Shown here: piece after piece, positions 56,461 through 64,000 of the stretch | How the letters are laid out: each line of letters starts with the position of its first letter | Numbering within the stretch: position 1 is the stretch's first letter | Assembly: GCA_027943335.1 (NCBI GenBank) | Contig: BSBK01003560.1 | Span: forward strand, 1,389,001 to 1,453,000 | Reading direction: 5' to 3' | Origin: Chamaecyparis obtusa | Lineage: Eukaryota > Streptophyta > Pinopsida > Cupressales > Cupressaceae | Length of the DNA stretch: 64,000 nt | Made by a program: the position numbers and the translations under genes | Notes under the pieces: generated by a model | What the model was told of the DNA's origin: nothing | Seen by the model: the letters and a program-made list of their open reading frames with translations, nothing else | Database searches by the model: none

Positions 56461-56850
56461 AATCTTGGAGCATGTTCTTTGATGGATCAGTCACTTAGCA
56501 AGGATCAGGTGCAAGCATTCTATTTATAACACCTCAAAGATACTCATTGCCTAAAGCTTATAAAATGTTGTTTCCCTACACAAACAACATAGCTGAATAT
56601 GAAGCTCTCATTAGTGGTATGAAGATAGCCATTGAGTGATGTGTGAATGAGCTCAAGGTCTTTGGAGACCCTCAGTTAATCATCAACCAAGTTAATGATG
56701 CCTATCAAATAAAATATGACAAGCTAGTGCCTTACAAATGAATGGTGGATGATCTCAAATTGTATTTTGCACACATCTCTTTCCAACAAGTTCCAAGGGC
56801 AGACAATAAAGTAGCTGATGCTATGGCCACTCTTGCCTCAATGTTATAGA
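56461..56850 (+). pseudogene. Second (archaeal-type) RNase H domain of element C
   Basis: WSMFFDGSVT, GSGASILFITP, NNIAEYEALISGMKIAIE, LKVFGDPQLIINQVND and QVPRADNKVADAMATLASML follow each other, the order of the extra RNase H that marks the Tat lineage. The DG and E residues are kept; the third acidic position reads FGDPQL. Stops at about 56497, 56638, 56740 and 56847. Confidence 0.75.
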
Positions 56851-57059
56851 TGCTAGAAAATGACTTCAGGCATGAATTCCTGGTGGAGACATTACACTAC
56901 CCAACTTATGACATTCCTGAATCTAGGATGATTTGTTCAGTCATTGGACATGATTCATCCTGCTACCACCATATCTATTCCTATCTCTGTGACCAAATCA
57001 TTCTATACACCTATACCTGGAATGAAAGATGTCACCTAATTCATAATGCTTCATGGTAT

Positions 57060-58217
57060 GTCATCATAGCAAATGACTTGTATAGATGAGGTCTAGACGG
57101 TACCCTCCTTAGGTGTCTAGAACTAGATGAGTCCAAACGTGCATTAGCTGAGGTACATGAAGGTATCTATGGGTCTCATTCAAGTGGTCTGATGTTAGCT
57201 CATAAACTTATTGGAGTTGGTTACTACTAGCCAGATATGGAGAAAGAAGCTGTTCAATATGCCAAGGTTTGTAAATAGTGCCAATTTCATGGAAATCTGA
57301 TCCATGCTCCTGCTAAAGAACTTATTCCTTTCATCATTTTTTGGCTATTTCAGTAATGTGCCTTTGACTTGGTGGGTTAGATACATCCTTCTTCTTCAAG
57401 AGGACATAAGTTCATCATCATAGCTACATATTACTTTACTAAATAGGTTGAGGCAGTGCCTCTGACTATAGCTAATGGCAAGTCTGTGGCTATGTTTATA
57501 CTAAACTATATCATCTGTAGATATGGTGTATCCTGATCCATTATCACTAACAATGGGGGAAAATTCAAGAATAAGGACCTAAAAGAGTTATGCACAAAAT
57601 TCAAGATTATTCAAAATTGGTCATCTATCTATTATCCCTAGGGTAATGGACAAGTAGAATATTCTAATAAGACAATTCTCAAAATCTTGCACATAATAGT
57701 TCATAAATCTCGTAGAGATTGGCACCTCTAGATTAATCCATCTTTATGGACCTATAGAACAAGCATTCAAACACCAACAAGGGCCATGCCCTTTGCCTTG
57801 GTTTATGGAGTAGATGCAATATTACCTATTGAGGTTGAGATTCCTACATTAGGAGTCTCTTTGAGGGGCCTCATTACTGATGAAGACATTAGAATATCCC
57901 AGCTACAAGAGCTAGAGTTATTGGATGAACGTCAGAAGGCGGTGTTCGATCATCTTCGAGCATACCAAAAGAGAATGTCAAAAGCCTACAATAAGAAAGT
58001 CAAACAAAGGTAATTCCAAGTGGGTGATCTCATCCTGAGAGAAAACCCCAAGAATCAGTAGCAGCGGGTCTAGAAAGGGAAATTTGAACCAAACTGGCTT
58101 GGTCCATACATTATTACTGCAACATTTGGGTCTGGTGCTTACCAACTCTCCACCACTGAAGGAGAGAAACTTAAAGAGCCAATCAATGCTCTTCATCTAA
58201 AGAAGTTCTACAGCTAA
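57060..58217 (+). pseudogene. Integrase of element C
   Basis: Zinc-binding part about 57110-57290 (VHEGIYGSH ... CK, stop, CQFH). Catalytic core: FDLVG near 57365, ATYYFTK, IITNNGGKFKN near 57545, GNGQVE near 57650. The second DDE acid is Asn (ITNNGG), so the core is dead even without stops. C-terminal part 57786-58217 is mostly open, with VGDLILRENP and WLGPYIITATFGSGAYQL and its stop at 58215. A dozen stops, mostly TAG, lie at Trp or Gln positions. Confidence 0.8.
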
Positions 58218-58323
58218 GACATTCTCTATGTGCTCATGTACATACTTACTGATCCTGAAAAAATCCTAAAAATGGTATATTGTCAAAAATCCTAAAAATT
58301 GCAAAATGTCCTAAAAAAATGAT

Positions 58324-58407
58324 CATCTTAGTGAAAACCTGGCAATCAGGTGCTTTGATGTATTTATTATCCTGGTGAAAACCTGGTAAACAGGTGCCTT
58401 GATAATA
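58324..58407 (+). ncRNA. Two A4-bulge hairpin modules, element C
   Basis: Module 13 (58324-58360): CATC/GATG, 2x2 loop, AGTG/TGCT, AAAA, CCTG/CAGG, loop GCAAT. Module 14 (58365-58407): TATTATC/GATAATA (7 bp), 2x2 loop CT/TT, GGTG/TGCC, AAAA, CCTG/CAGG, loop GTAAA. The outermost stem is completely different between the two yet paired in both. Confidence 0.65.
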
Positions 58408-58491
58408 TTCAAAAAAAAAATGAAATATTCAAAAATACAAAAAAAAAAAGAAAGAAAAAAGTACAAAAATAATTGAAAAAGAAGAAAAATG

Positions 58492-58583
58492 TGCCATTGA
58501 TGAAAACTTGGTAAATAGGCATCATGGTAGCAAAAATAGAATCTCTGCCAAGATGGTAAAAACTTGGTAAACAAGTTCGTCTT
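58492..58583 (+). ncRNA. Two further A4-bulge hairpin modules, element C
   Basis: Module 15 (58492-58529): TGCC/GGTA, internal loop, GATG/CATC, AAAA, CTTG/TAGG, loop GTAAA. Module 16 (58550-58583): AAGATGG/TTCGTCTT, AAAA-rich bulge, ACTTG/CAAGT, loop GTAAA. A-rich DNA separates them. Confidence 0.6.
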
Positions 58584-58841
58584 ATTTCCTGAAGCTATAT
58601 CTCATCTCAGCGTCGCTTGGCTCTTAGTTTCCTGCTTTAGTTTCCTTGCATTCTCGCTTTAGTTTTCTTCCTTTATTTCCTACTTTAGTCTGTTTCCTGC
58701 TTTGGTTTGCTAGCTCATGCACTTGCTTTCAGTTATCTTCGAGATTTTTCTTGACTCTTCATGGATTGGAACTAGTTACACTTGGGGGTACCTTCCTGGT
58801 CTGGGGGGCATTGTCCTATCACTTTCAGAAGTTTTGTTCGT

Positions 58842-59217
58842 GCATCAGTCACCAGTGGTTCTCACTGCGTCTGCCTGCTGATGCCTAGCTACTTATAAGA
58901 TTTCTCTCCTTGATGATCTCTTGTGTATCAATCACCAGTGGTTCCCACTATGCCTACCAACTGATACCTAGCTATCATTTGAACCCCTCTCTTTCGGGAT
59001 CTCTTCCTTACATCAGTCACTGGCGGTTCTCATTGCGTTTTCCTGCTGATGTTTCATTTGTGCTTAATTCTCTCTTTTGAGAATCTTCCTTGTATTAGTT
59101 ACTAGTGGTTCTCACTGCATCCACTTGCTAATACTTGGTTTTCACTCTGATATCTTCTTGAGACTTCATCTCTTGCGACAGTCACCAATGGTTCTCACTA
59201 TGTCTGCCTGCTGTCGC
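58842..59217 (+). ncRNA. Array of five 43-nt hairpins with covarying stems, element C
   Basis: Hairpins at 58842-58884 (GCATCAG/CTGATGC), 58925-58967 (GTATCA/TGATAC), 59010-59052 (ACATCAG/CTGATGT), 59092-59134 (GTATTAG/CTAATAC) and 59175-59217 (GCGACAG/CTGTCGC). Each is exactly 43 nt from first to last paired base, and starts are 83, 85, 82 and 83 nt apart. The interior holds a conserved phrase TCACCAGTGGTTCTCACTGC (variants), itself able to form a small AGTG/CACT stem. Five of seven stem pairs change on both sides between copies. Noncoding; likely an RNA structure in the 3' part of the genomic transcript, role unknown. Confidence 0.75.
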
Positions 59218-60490
59218 TGTCCCATTGAGACTTCGAACGTTACACATTTCTGATTCAACTTCAATCCGCTTGAACACAAACGTAAACTGAAACTAAAAAT
59301 AAATTTTTTTTCCTTTAAAGTGTGTTAAGCTTTTCCTTTGAGTGCTTGTTTGTTGCTTTATCATTTCCCCTCAAGTGAATCTAAGACGTCTTTCTTGATT
59401 GAGAAATGCAAAGACTGGGGGCATGATCTTTTCTTTGCTTTCTGTTTGTTGGTTTAGTTCCAATGATCCAATAAATCTATCTAAGAGGGGTGTCCACTGT
59501 GAGAGCCTTCATCTCATGTTGGATGGCCATGTGTACCTTGACTCCTTTTATATGGATGCTTTGGTGAGGTTGGTTCTTCTCCTTGTCTATTTTGAGTGAC
59601 TTCTTTTTGCTACAAGTGAAATTGCAAACGCTCATCCTGCTAAGTGAACGTAAGGGTCACTGCAAGTAATCTTTGGAAAAAGAAAGAACTCTCATGTGTC
59701 TGGTGTGTTTGTTCACAAGCAACATTCAGGTCATTCTAGCAATTATGCTTTGATGCTTATGTTAACTTGCTAAATTAAAAGGAATAGGTGTTTAGGTCAT
59801 TCTGGCTTCTTGTGCCTTAATGCTTACACCTCATTCTGACAAATCTAAGACTTATGTCATATTCATATTCTCATGATTTCAATGTCAGTGAGGATTGTAT
59901 GGCATCTTGTGAATGTCCATTGCTAAAAACTCTATGATGATAATACGATGAGTCCAACAACCAAGTCCTAGGGTTGCGTCTAGTTTAGGCTTGCATTTTC
60001 ATTCTAGGCTTGTATTGAGACAGTGTTTGGTGCTCTCTTGATTGTCTTCTAGATATCTTCATCGAAGGTTCTCATCTTTTGTCCCGAGTTTGTCTTGGCT
60101 GCACAAGTGTCTGGTCCTCGCTAAACATCCTTTTGATTAGTACCTATCATATATTGCTACATCCTACATGAGATGATTAGTACCACATACATTGCATATT
60201 CATTGCATTATCATAAATCCATATGCATACATATACACGTGCATCCATTATAAGCATAAATAAAATCATACGTTACATTTTGCATTTCACATTTCACTCA
60301 TTATGTCCATCTACCATCTATCATCACATTTAAACATGTGCATAGTCATATCATAAATGAAAGCATGTGCATCTCATACATATCTAATCCATACATCTAA
60401 AGCATCTAGGAAACATCTCATAAAACATTAACATCAAAGCAATATATAAGCAAGTACAATGATATCAAAATGATGATCTCATATATATAT

Positions 60491-60586
60491 CAGTCGAATC
60501 AATGTCATGTACAAAAAATGATGGTGCTACTCAAGTATCGGTTGAATCAATGTCATGTACAAAAAATGATAGTGCTACTTGAGCAC
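60491..60586 (+). repeat. 48-bp tandem duplication
   Basis: 60491-60538 and 60539-60586 differ at only a few positions; the shared core is GAATCAATGTCATGTACAAA. Confidence 0.85.
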
Positions 60587-61043
60587 AGTATCAATATGAA
60601 GCTACAATATGTGTATCAAAGTGTATCTAACTCTACCCGCTACCGCCTGCTAGAGGAGGTGGTTGGGCATGTCATCGCGAGCACTCAAATCAATACATGT
60701 GGAATGGAATGCCCTCCATTCTCTCTCAGATCTCAAATCACAAGAAGACAAAAGTGAATAATGAATTGAAAATGACCCCTCCAGGCCTTATATAGCTTTT
60801 GACCTAATTTTCAAAAGTGCTTCATTTTGCGCAAAAATTGCACCCTTGGCTAAATCAACTGCTTTGAATCCATTTTTGGGATCGAAATTGAAATTTGACA
60901 TCTCTAGATAGCTCAAAATTGCATTTTAAAATTCTGGGGTCCTTTGGGATCAGACATTTGTGCAGTCAGTCTTCTGGTGTCATTTTCCTGCCAGATCCTC
61001 ATCTCCTCATCATTTTCTTGAGATCTTCAATCTTTTAATCAAA

Positions 61044-61099
61044 GTCAACTCTAGTCAACTCTAGTCAACCATGGTCAACTATGGTCAAACTTGGTCAAC
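61044..61099 (+). repeat. ~10-bp tandem repeat of GTCAAC words (six copies)
   Basis: Six GTCAA units about every 10 bases (GTCAACTCTA, GTCAACCATG, GTCAACTATG, GTCAAACTTG). Read on the other strand several contain TTGACC or TTGACT, the core of a W-box. Whether this is bound by anything is unknown. Confidence 0.7.
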
Positions 61100-61339
61100 A
61101 GGACCTCCCAATCACTCTAAATTGCTTCTGCAACTCCTTGAATCTAGTTTGATTGCTTCTACTTTGCAACCTCTTATTGTCACCTTTTGATTTCACTCTC
61201 GAGGGAGTAGGATGATTTCATGATTTGAATCTTGTTGAACCAGTCTCATATCAATCTGATCTAAATCGAAGTCCTCACTGCTTGGGGCATCTCTTCACTT
61301 GGGGCATCTTTGTGTCTTGCATCTTATCATCTTGTCATC

Positions 61340-61735
61340 TATCTTTTAGGTATCTGAGCAATCTAACTCGGATCCTTGGGAATCAAGCTTCATTCTAGAG
61401 ATGGTTCTCAAAATCTATTGGGTATTGGGGCAATCTAACCCTAATTCCTGGGAGTCAAGCTTCGTTCTTGAGATGGCTCTCGAAATCTATTTTAGACCAT
61501 TATCTGGGCAATCTAACCCAGGTCTCAAAGGGCTAAGCTTCGTATTGGGGCAATCTAACCCTGATTCCGATCTCTTCTCAAGTTGTCATTAGATTGTTGT
61601 CTTCAAAATCTAACTTAGAATTCAAAGAATCATGCCTCATTTTGGAGGTGGTTCTGCAATTTGATCTATTTTGGTGTCTTGGCATCCTAACCTTGACTTT
61701 CGAGGGTTAAGCTCCATTCTGGGGATAATCCTAAA
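61340..61735 (+). repeat. ~90-bp degenerate tandem repeat, about five units
   Basis: Each unit has GGGCAATCTAACCC (or GGCATCCTAACC), a C/T-rich part and AAGCTTCATTCT-GAGATGGTTCTC-AAATCTATT. Two of the units are short. Confidence 0.65.
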
Positions 61736-61796
61736 ACCTCATCTATCACGTCAGACTATTCTTTTAATCAACGCACTGCTCGCACATCATTTCAAA

Positions 61797-61806
61797 GAGG
61801 GGAAAA
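61797..61806 (+). promoter_or_regulatory. Polypurine tract of element C
   Basis: GAGGGGAAAA before TGTAATACCCC, the same design as before the LTRs at 25101, 34271 and 34959. Confidence 0.55.
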
Positions 61807-62331
61807 TGTAATACCCCAAAATTGGCACCTATAATTTCAATCAATTTTGGTGCATTTTCTTCAATTTTACATCATCAAAGTCCTATTCCACTAGGTAATT
61901 TTCTCTCTCCTACCTGAATTTATTTGTCTTGATGTCAATTGTAAAAACCCTAATTTGCATTAATCTCACACTATAATTAATTCCTAAATTTTCAACTTTA
62001 TTAGCTAAATAATCCCTAAGATAATTTGATTTAATTCTAAAGTCCCGAGTGCTTTAAATTAAATTAAAATCCACCCCCTTTAGCTAATACACATAAAGGA
62101 ATTAATATTACTTAGTTATTTGAATGGATTATATTATTTGGATTTAATAATTCAAAATTACTCGAAGGGTCACCCATATGTGGCAATAATTCATTCTTTA
62201 AGTAAGTAATTCTTCAATATTTGTCTCAATTGGGAATGAAGAGTCAACCATTTCATTTCAAGAACCTCTTCATTCTCTCCCCGGGCTTGTCTATATAATG
62301 AACCTTCTTCCTCATTAAAAAAAAAGGCAAT
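61807..62331 (+). mobile_element. U3-like segment present only at the right end of element C
   Basis: Starts TGTAATACCCCAAAATTGGC, like LTR starts elsewhere in the window, and holds a TATA box (TATATAAT, 62292) 40 bases before the 450-bp copy begins. The left end of the element lacks it. Either the full LTR is 975 bp and the left one lacks U3, or the LTR is 450 bp and this is internal or foreign DNA. Confidence 0.5.
62292..62299 (+). promoter_or_regulatory. TATA box near the right LTR of element C
   Basis: TATATAAT in CTATATAATG, 40 bases before TGTGAGAG at 62332. Confidence 0.5.
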
Positions 62332-62781
62332 TGTGAGAGTAACTAAACTATAGCCAATTTTAGTCTCAATTTTCCATATTTTCAAGATTTCATTGCAATT
62401 AGTTTAATTCTCATTTTAGTGTTAATTGCATTCTCATACTAGGATAATTTGCTTATTGTTATTAGTTTAATTTGCACATTTCTTTCAAGTTCTTAGTGTA
62501 ATTGCATCTTCATTCTTAGAATTAATTGCACATTCATCTTAGCTTAATTTCATTTTGTTCAATCTTTCATGCTTTTAAATCCTCCATCTTAGTTTGGTCT
62601 AATGGTTGTTGGCTCTCCAATCTGAGAGTAATTAAACACCCCAACTAATTAGGAGGCAACAGGTCGATTCACTATGAATATGTGAATTGAGTAATTCATA
62701 CTCAATTTCGTAATTCAATTTGTGAGCAATTACTATGTTGTGTCTATGGCTGGATTAGAGGTCCATGTTTAGCTATAAATA
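62332..62781 (+). mobile_element. Right LTR of element C (450 bp copy)
   Basis: Starts TGTGAGAGTAACT and ends CTATAAATA. Equal in length to the left copy, with about 22 substitutions and no obvious indels by eye. Confidence 0.8.
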
Positions 62782-62786
62782 GTACC
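62782..62786 (+). repeat. Target site duplication, right copy (element C)
   Basis: GTACC, matching 47616-47620. Confidence 0.75.
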
Positions 62787-63018
62787 TACATATGTAATTC
62801 AATTATCTTATGTTAGCTAAAAAATTCATGATACATATACTCAAAAACACATAGTAAGTACATTAAAAGCCATAAGCATCCCATATGAATTAAAAATATT
62901 AAAAGGTACATCATGAATTAATTAGATTAAGCATTGATTGCATAACTACACATTTCTATCAAGATATCAATATTAAATAGATTAAGTAGTGATCACGTAA
63001 CTGTACATTTCATTCATG

Positions 63019-63112
63019 TCATTCATCTTCTTCTTCATCCAACTCATCACCATGACCATCGTTGTCATCGACATCATCACCACCACTGTCATTGTTGTCA
63101 TCTTCATCATTG

Positions 63113-63169
<57 letters not shown>

Positions 63170-63459
63170 GTAGCATCATCATCGTCATCATCTTCTTCTT
63201 CTTCAAGAAAAGTTGTGTCAGGAACATCATCAATCAGTTGTTGTTCATGATCATCATCTACATCATCTTCTAGTTTTTTGTAATCTTCTTCTTCCATCAC
63301 ATTATACCTCATCGGCCTTCCTCTTGGATCATGTCTAATAACAAATGACCAACCCGATTTAGGTGGAACCTCTAAGTAAAATACCTACTCACATTGGCTT
63401 GGAAGAACATAGGGCTCATCCCCAACTGGCTCAAACCACCTTGTATTAGTGTTGTTCAT
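63019..63459 (-). pseudogene. CACTA-type protein remnant: DUF4216-like end with Asp/Glu-rich tail
   Basis: On the minus strand: MNNTNTRWFEPVGDEPYVLP, SQCE, a TAG at 63385-63387, VFYLEVPPKSGWSFVIRHDP, then MRYNVMEEEDYKKLEDDVDD and a long Asp/Glu run ending at 63019. The pattern EP-[FY]-V-L-x-SQ-x3-VFY-x4-P-x3-W-x-VVI followed by an acidic tail is that of the DUF4216 domain, which lies at the C-terminus of many plant CACTA transposon proteins. The stop replaces the Gln usual there. The transposase catalytic part is not seen and may lie beyond 64000. Confidence 0.65.
63110..63169. repeat. (ATC)n microsatellite
   Basis: About 19 uninterrupted trinucleotides, coding for the poly-Asp run on the minus strand. 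The long frames on the plus strand here are shadows. Confidence 0.9.
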
Positions 63460-64000
63460 GATTCAAAATATAGAAAGCTATCTTTTGTTATGACTGAGTT
63501 TAGTATTTTAGTGTTCCTATTGATCAGAGCTAAAAATGAGTTTGGATTTCATATTGGAGATGATGTGAAGGTTCTAGATGATATTCATGCTACTTGTTGA
63601 TGTTCTTGAATCATGTGATGATCATGTTGGTCTGTATTGATAGAGGTGATTGGATTTGTTGTTTTGGTAGTGTGTTGATGTTTCTTTATTTAGGTAGTAG
63701 TCGACCTTAAGGAGTAACGTGTACTTCATTGGAATGGTTTTGGCATAAGAGATATTATTTGTTAGTTTAGTTATAAAGGACTATATGTCCACGCTATTAT
63801 AATTGAAGATAGATCAGTGAACCTGACTTAGTCATATGAAACTTCAATTACTACATTTGGGGCCAAATTTTGAAAGAACCTGAATGAGAAGGTAAAGGAA
63901 AGTTATAAATTTGCAAGTTTTGGTTGGGAGGTGCTATGGAGTTTTTTCTTTTATCATTAATACCCTAAACATATATAACATTGGAATTAATGAGGTATTG
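63460..64000. other. Noncoding end of window
   Basis: Nothing recognised. The plus-strand frame 63394-63600 overlaps the minus-strand remnant and continues without a known motif. Confidence 0.3.

Larger units (their letters stand above)
58218..61796 (+). other. 3' noncoding region of element C
   Basis: 3.6 kb after the integrase stop. Apart from the arrays listed it has no credible frame. The part 60170-60460 is rich in CATAC/CATTA words. Large, repeat-bearing 3' regions before the LTR are usual in Tat-group elements. Confidence 0.55.
47621..62781 (+). mobile_element. Element C: Ty3/gypsy LTR retrotransposon, Tat type, 15.2 kb, inactive
   Basis: Bounded by two 450-bp copies (47621-48070, 62332-62781) and a GTACC duplication. 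Order: LTR, TGGCACC-type primer site, 2.2-kb leader with uORFs, gag, protease, G-patch, RT, RNase H, a second RNase H, integrase, then 3.6 kb of 3' noncoding DNA with hairpins and tandem repeats, and a polypurine tract (61797-61806). A second RNase H domain after the first is a hallmark of the Tat group. About twenty in-frame stops and some frameshifts make it dead. The LTR copies differ at roughly 22 of 450 positions by eye (about 5%). Confidence 0.85.

Noticed and set aside
62982..63273. Open frames rich in Met, Ile or Ser across the (ATC)n tract
   Set aside because: They are frame shadows of the trinucleotide repeat; only the minus-strand acidic frame has a meaningful flanking sequence.
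1..64000. tRNA, rRNA or organelle-derived genes
   Set aside because: No cloverleaf-like sequence with proper A and B boxes, and no rRNA or plastid/mitochondrial stretch was recognised on reading through; a tRNAscan or organelle search was not possible here.

Overview
This is plant nuclear DNA from a large, repeat-filled genome. A gymnosperm would fit, but the sequence alone does not prove it. No intact host gene was found. Almost everything recognisable is a transposable element, a broken transposable-element gene or a repeat, and the reading frames are full of in-frame stops, mostly TAG where Gln or Trp is expected.

Layout. 1-8 kb: a decayed K/E-rich frame, two right-hand CACTA transposon termini (ending at 2390 and 7992), each carrying a hairpin, and a diverged inverted repeat between them. 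8-12.5 kb: noncoding DNA with a ~38-bp-arm foldback at 9974-10053. 12.5-16.6 kb: a T/G-rich degenerate tandem array that runs into a TG/CA microsatellite. 17.3-35.6 kb: two related LTR elements, A and B, placed head to tail and sharing one LTR. Each has a long leader and one unrecognised Ser/His/Pro-rich reading frame in place of gag-pol. A third relative, B2, holds a pol remnant and ends in two tandem LTRs. 36.7-37.2 kb: the end of a non-LTR reverse transcriptase. 40.2-47.5 kb: a left-hand CACTA terminus, a 111-bp tandem repeat, a 474-bp near-perfect palindrome, spliced minus-strand exons of unknown function, a LINE-type ORF1 and a minus-strand SET-domain remnant. 47.6-62.8 kb: element C, a 15.2-kb Ty3/gypsy element of Tat type (gag, protease, G-patch, RT, RNase H, second RNase H, integrase), bounded by a 5-bp GTACC duplication. 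63.0-63.5 kb: a minus-strand DUF4216-like remnant of a CACTA protein, lying beyond element C from the SET remnant.

How the parts may fit together. Elements A, B, B2 and C share leader blocks and 3' noncoding blocks, so A and B look like non-autonomous relatives of the Tat lineage. A large CACTA element on the minus strand may have been split by element C: its end at 40236, the unknown exons, the SET-like piece and the DUF4216 piece all agree in orientation.

Most interesting signal. The noncoding parts of these retroelements carry repeated short RNA-like hairpins whose paired bases change together. They include (i) five 43-nt hairpins about 83 nt apart in element C, (ii) sixteen copies of a two-stem module with an A4 bulge across A, B, B2 and C, and (iii) arrays of 11-codon upstream ORFs in the leaders. 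All counts and alignments here were made by eye.
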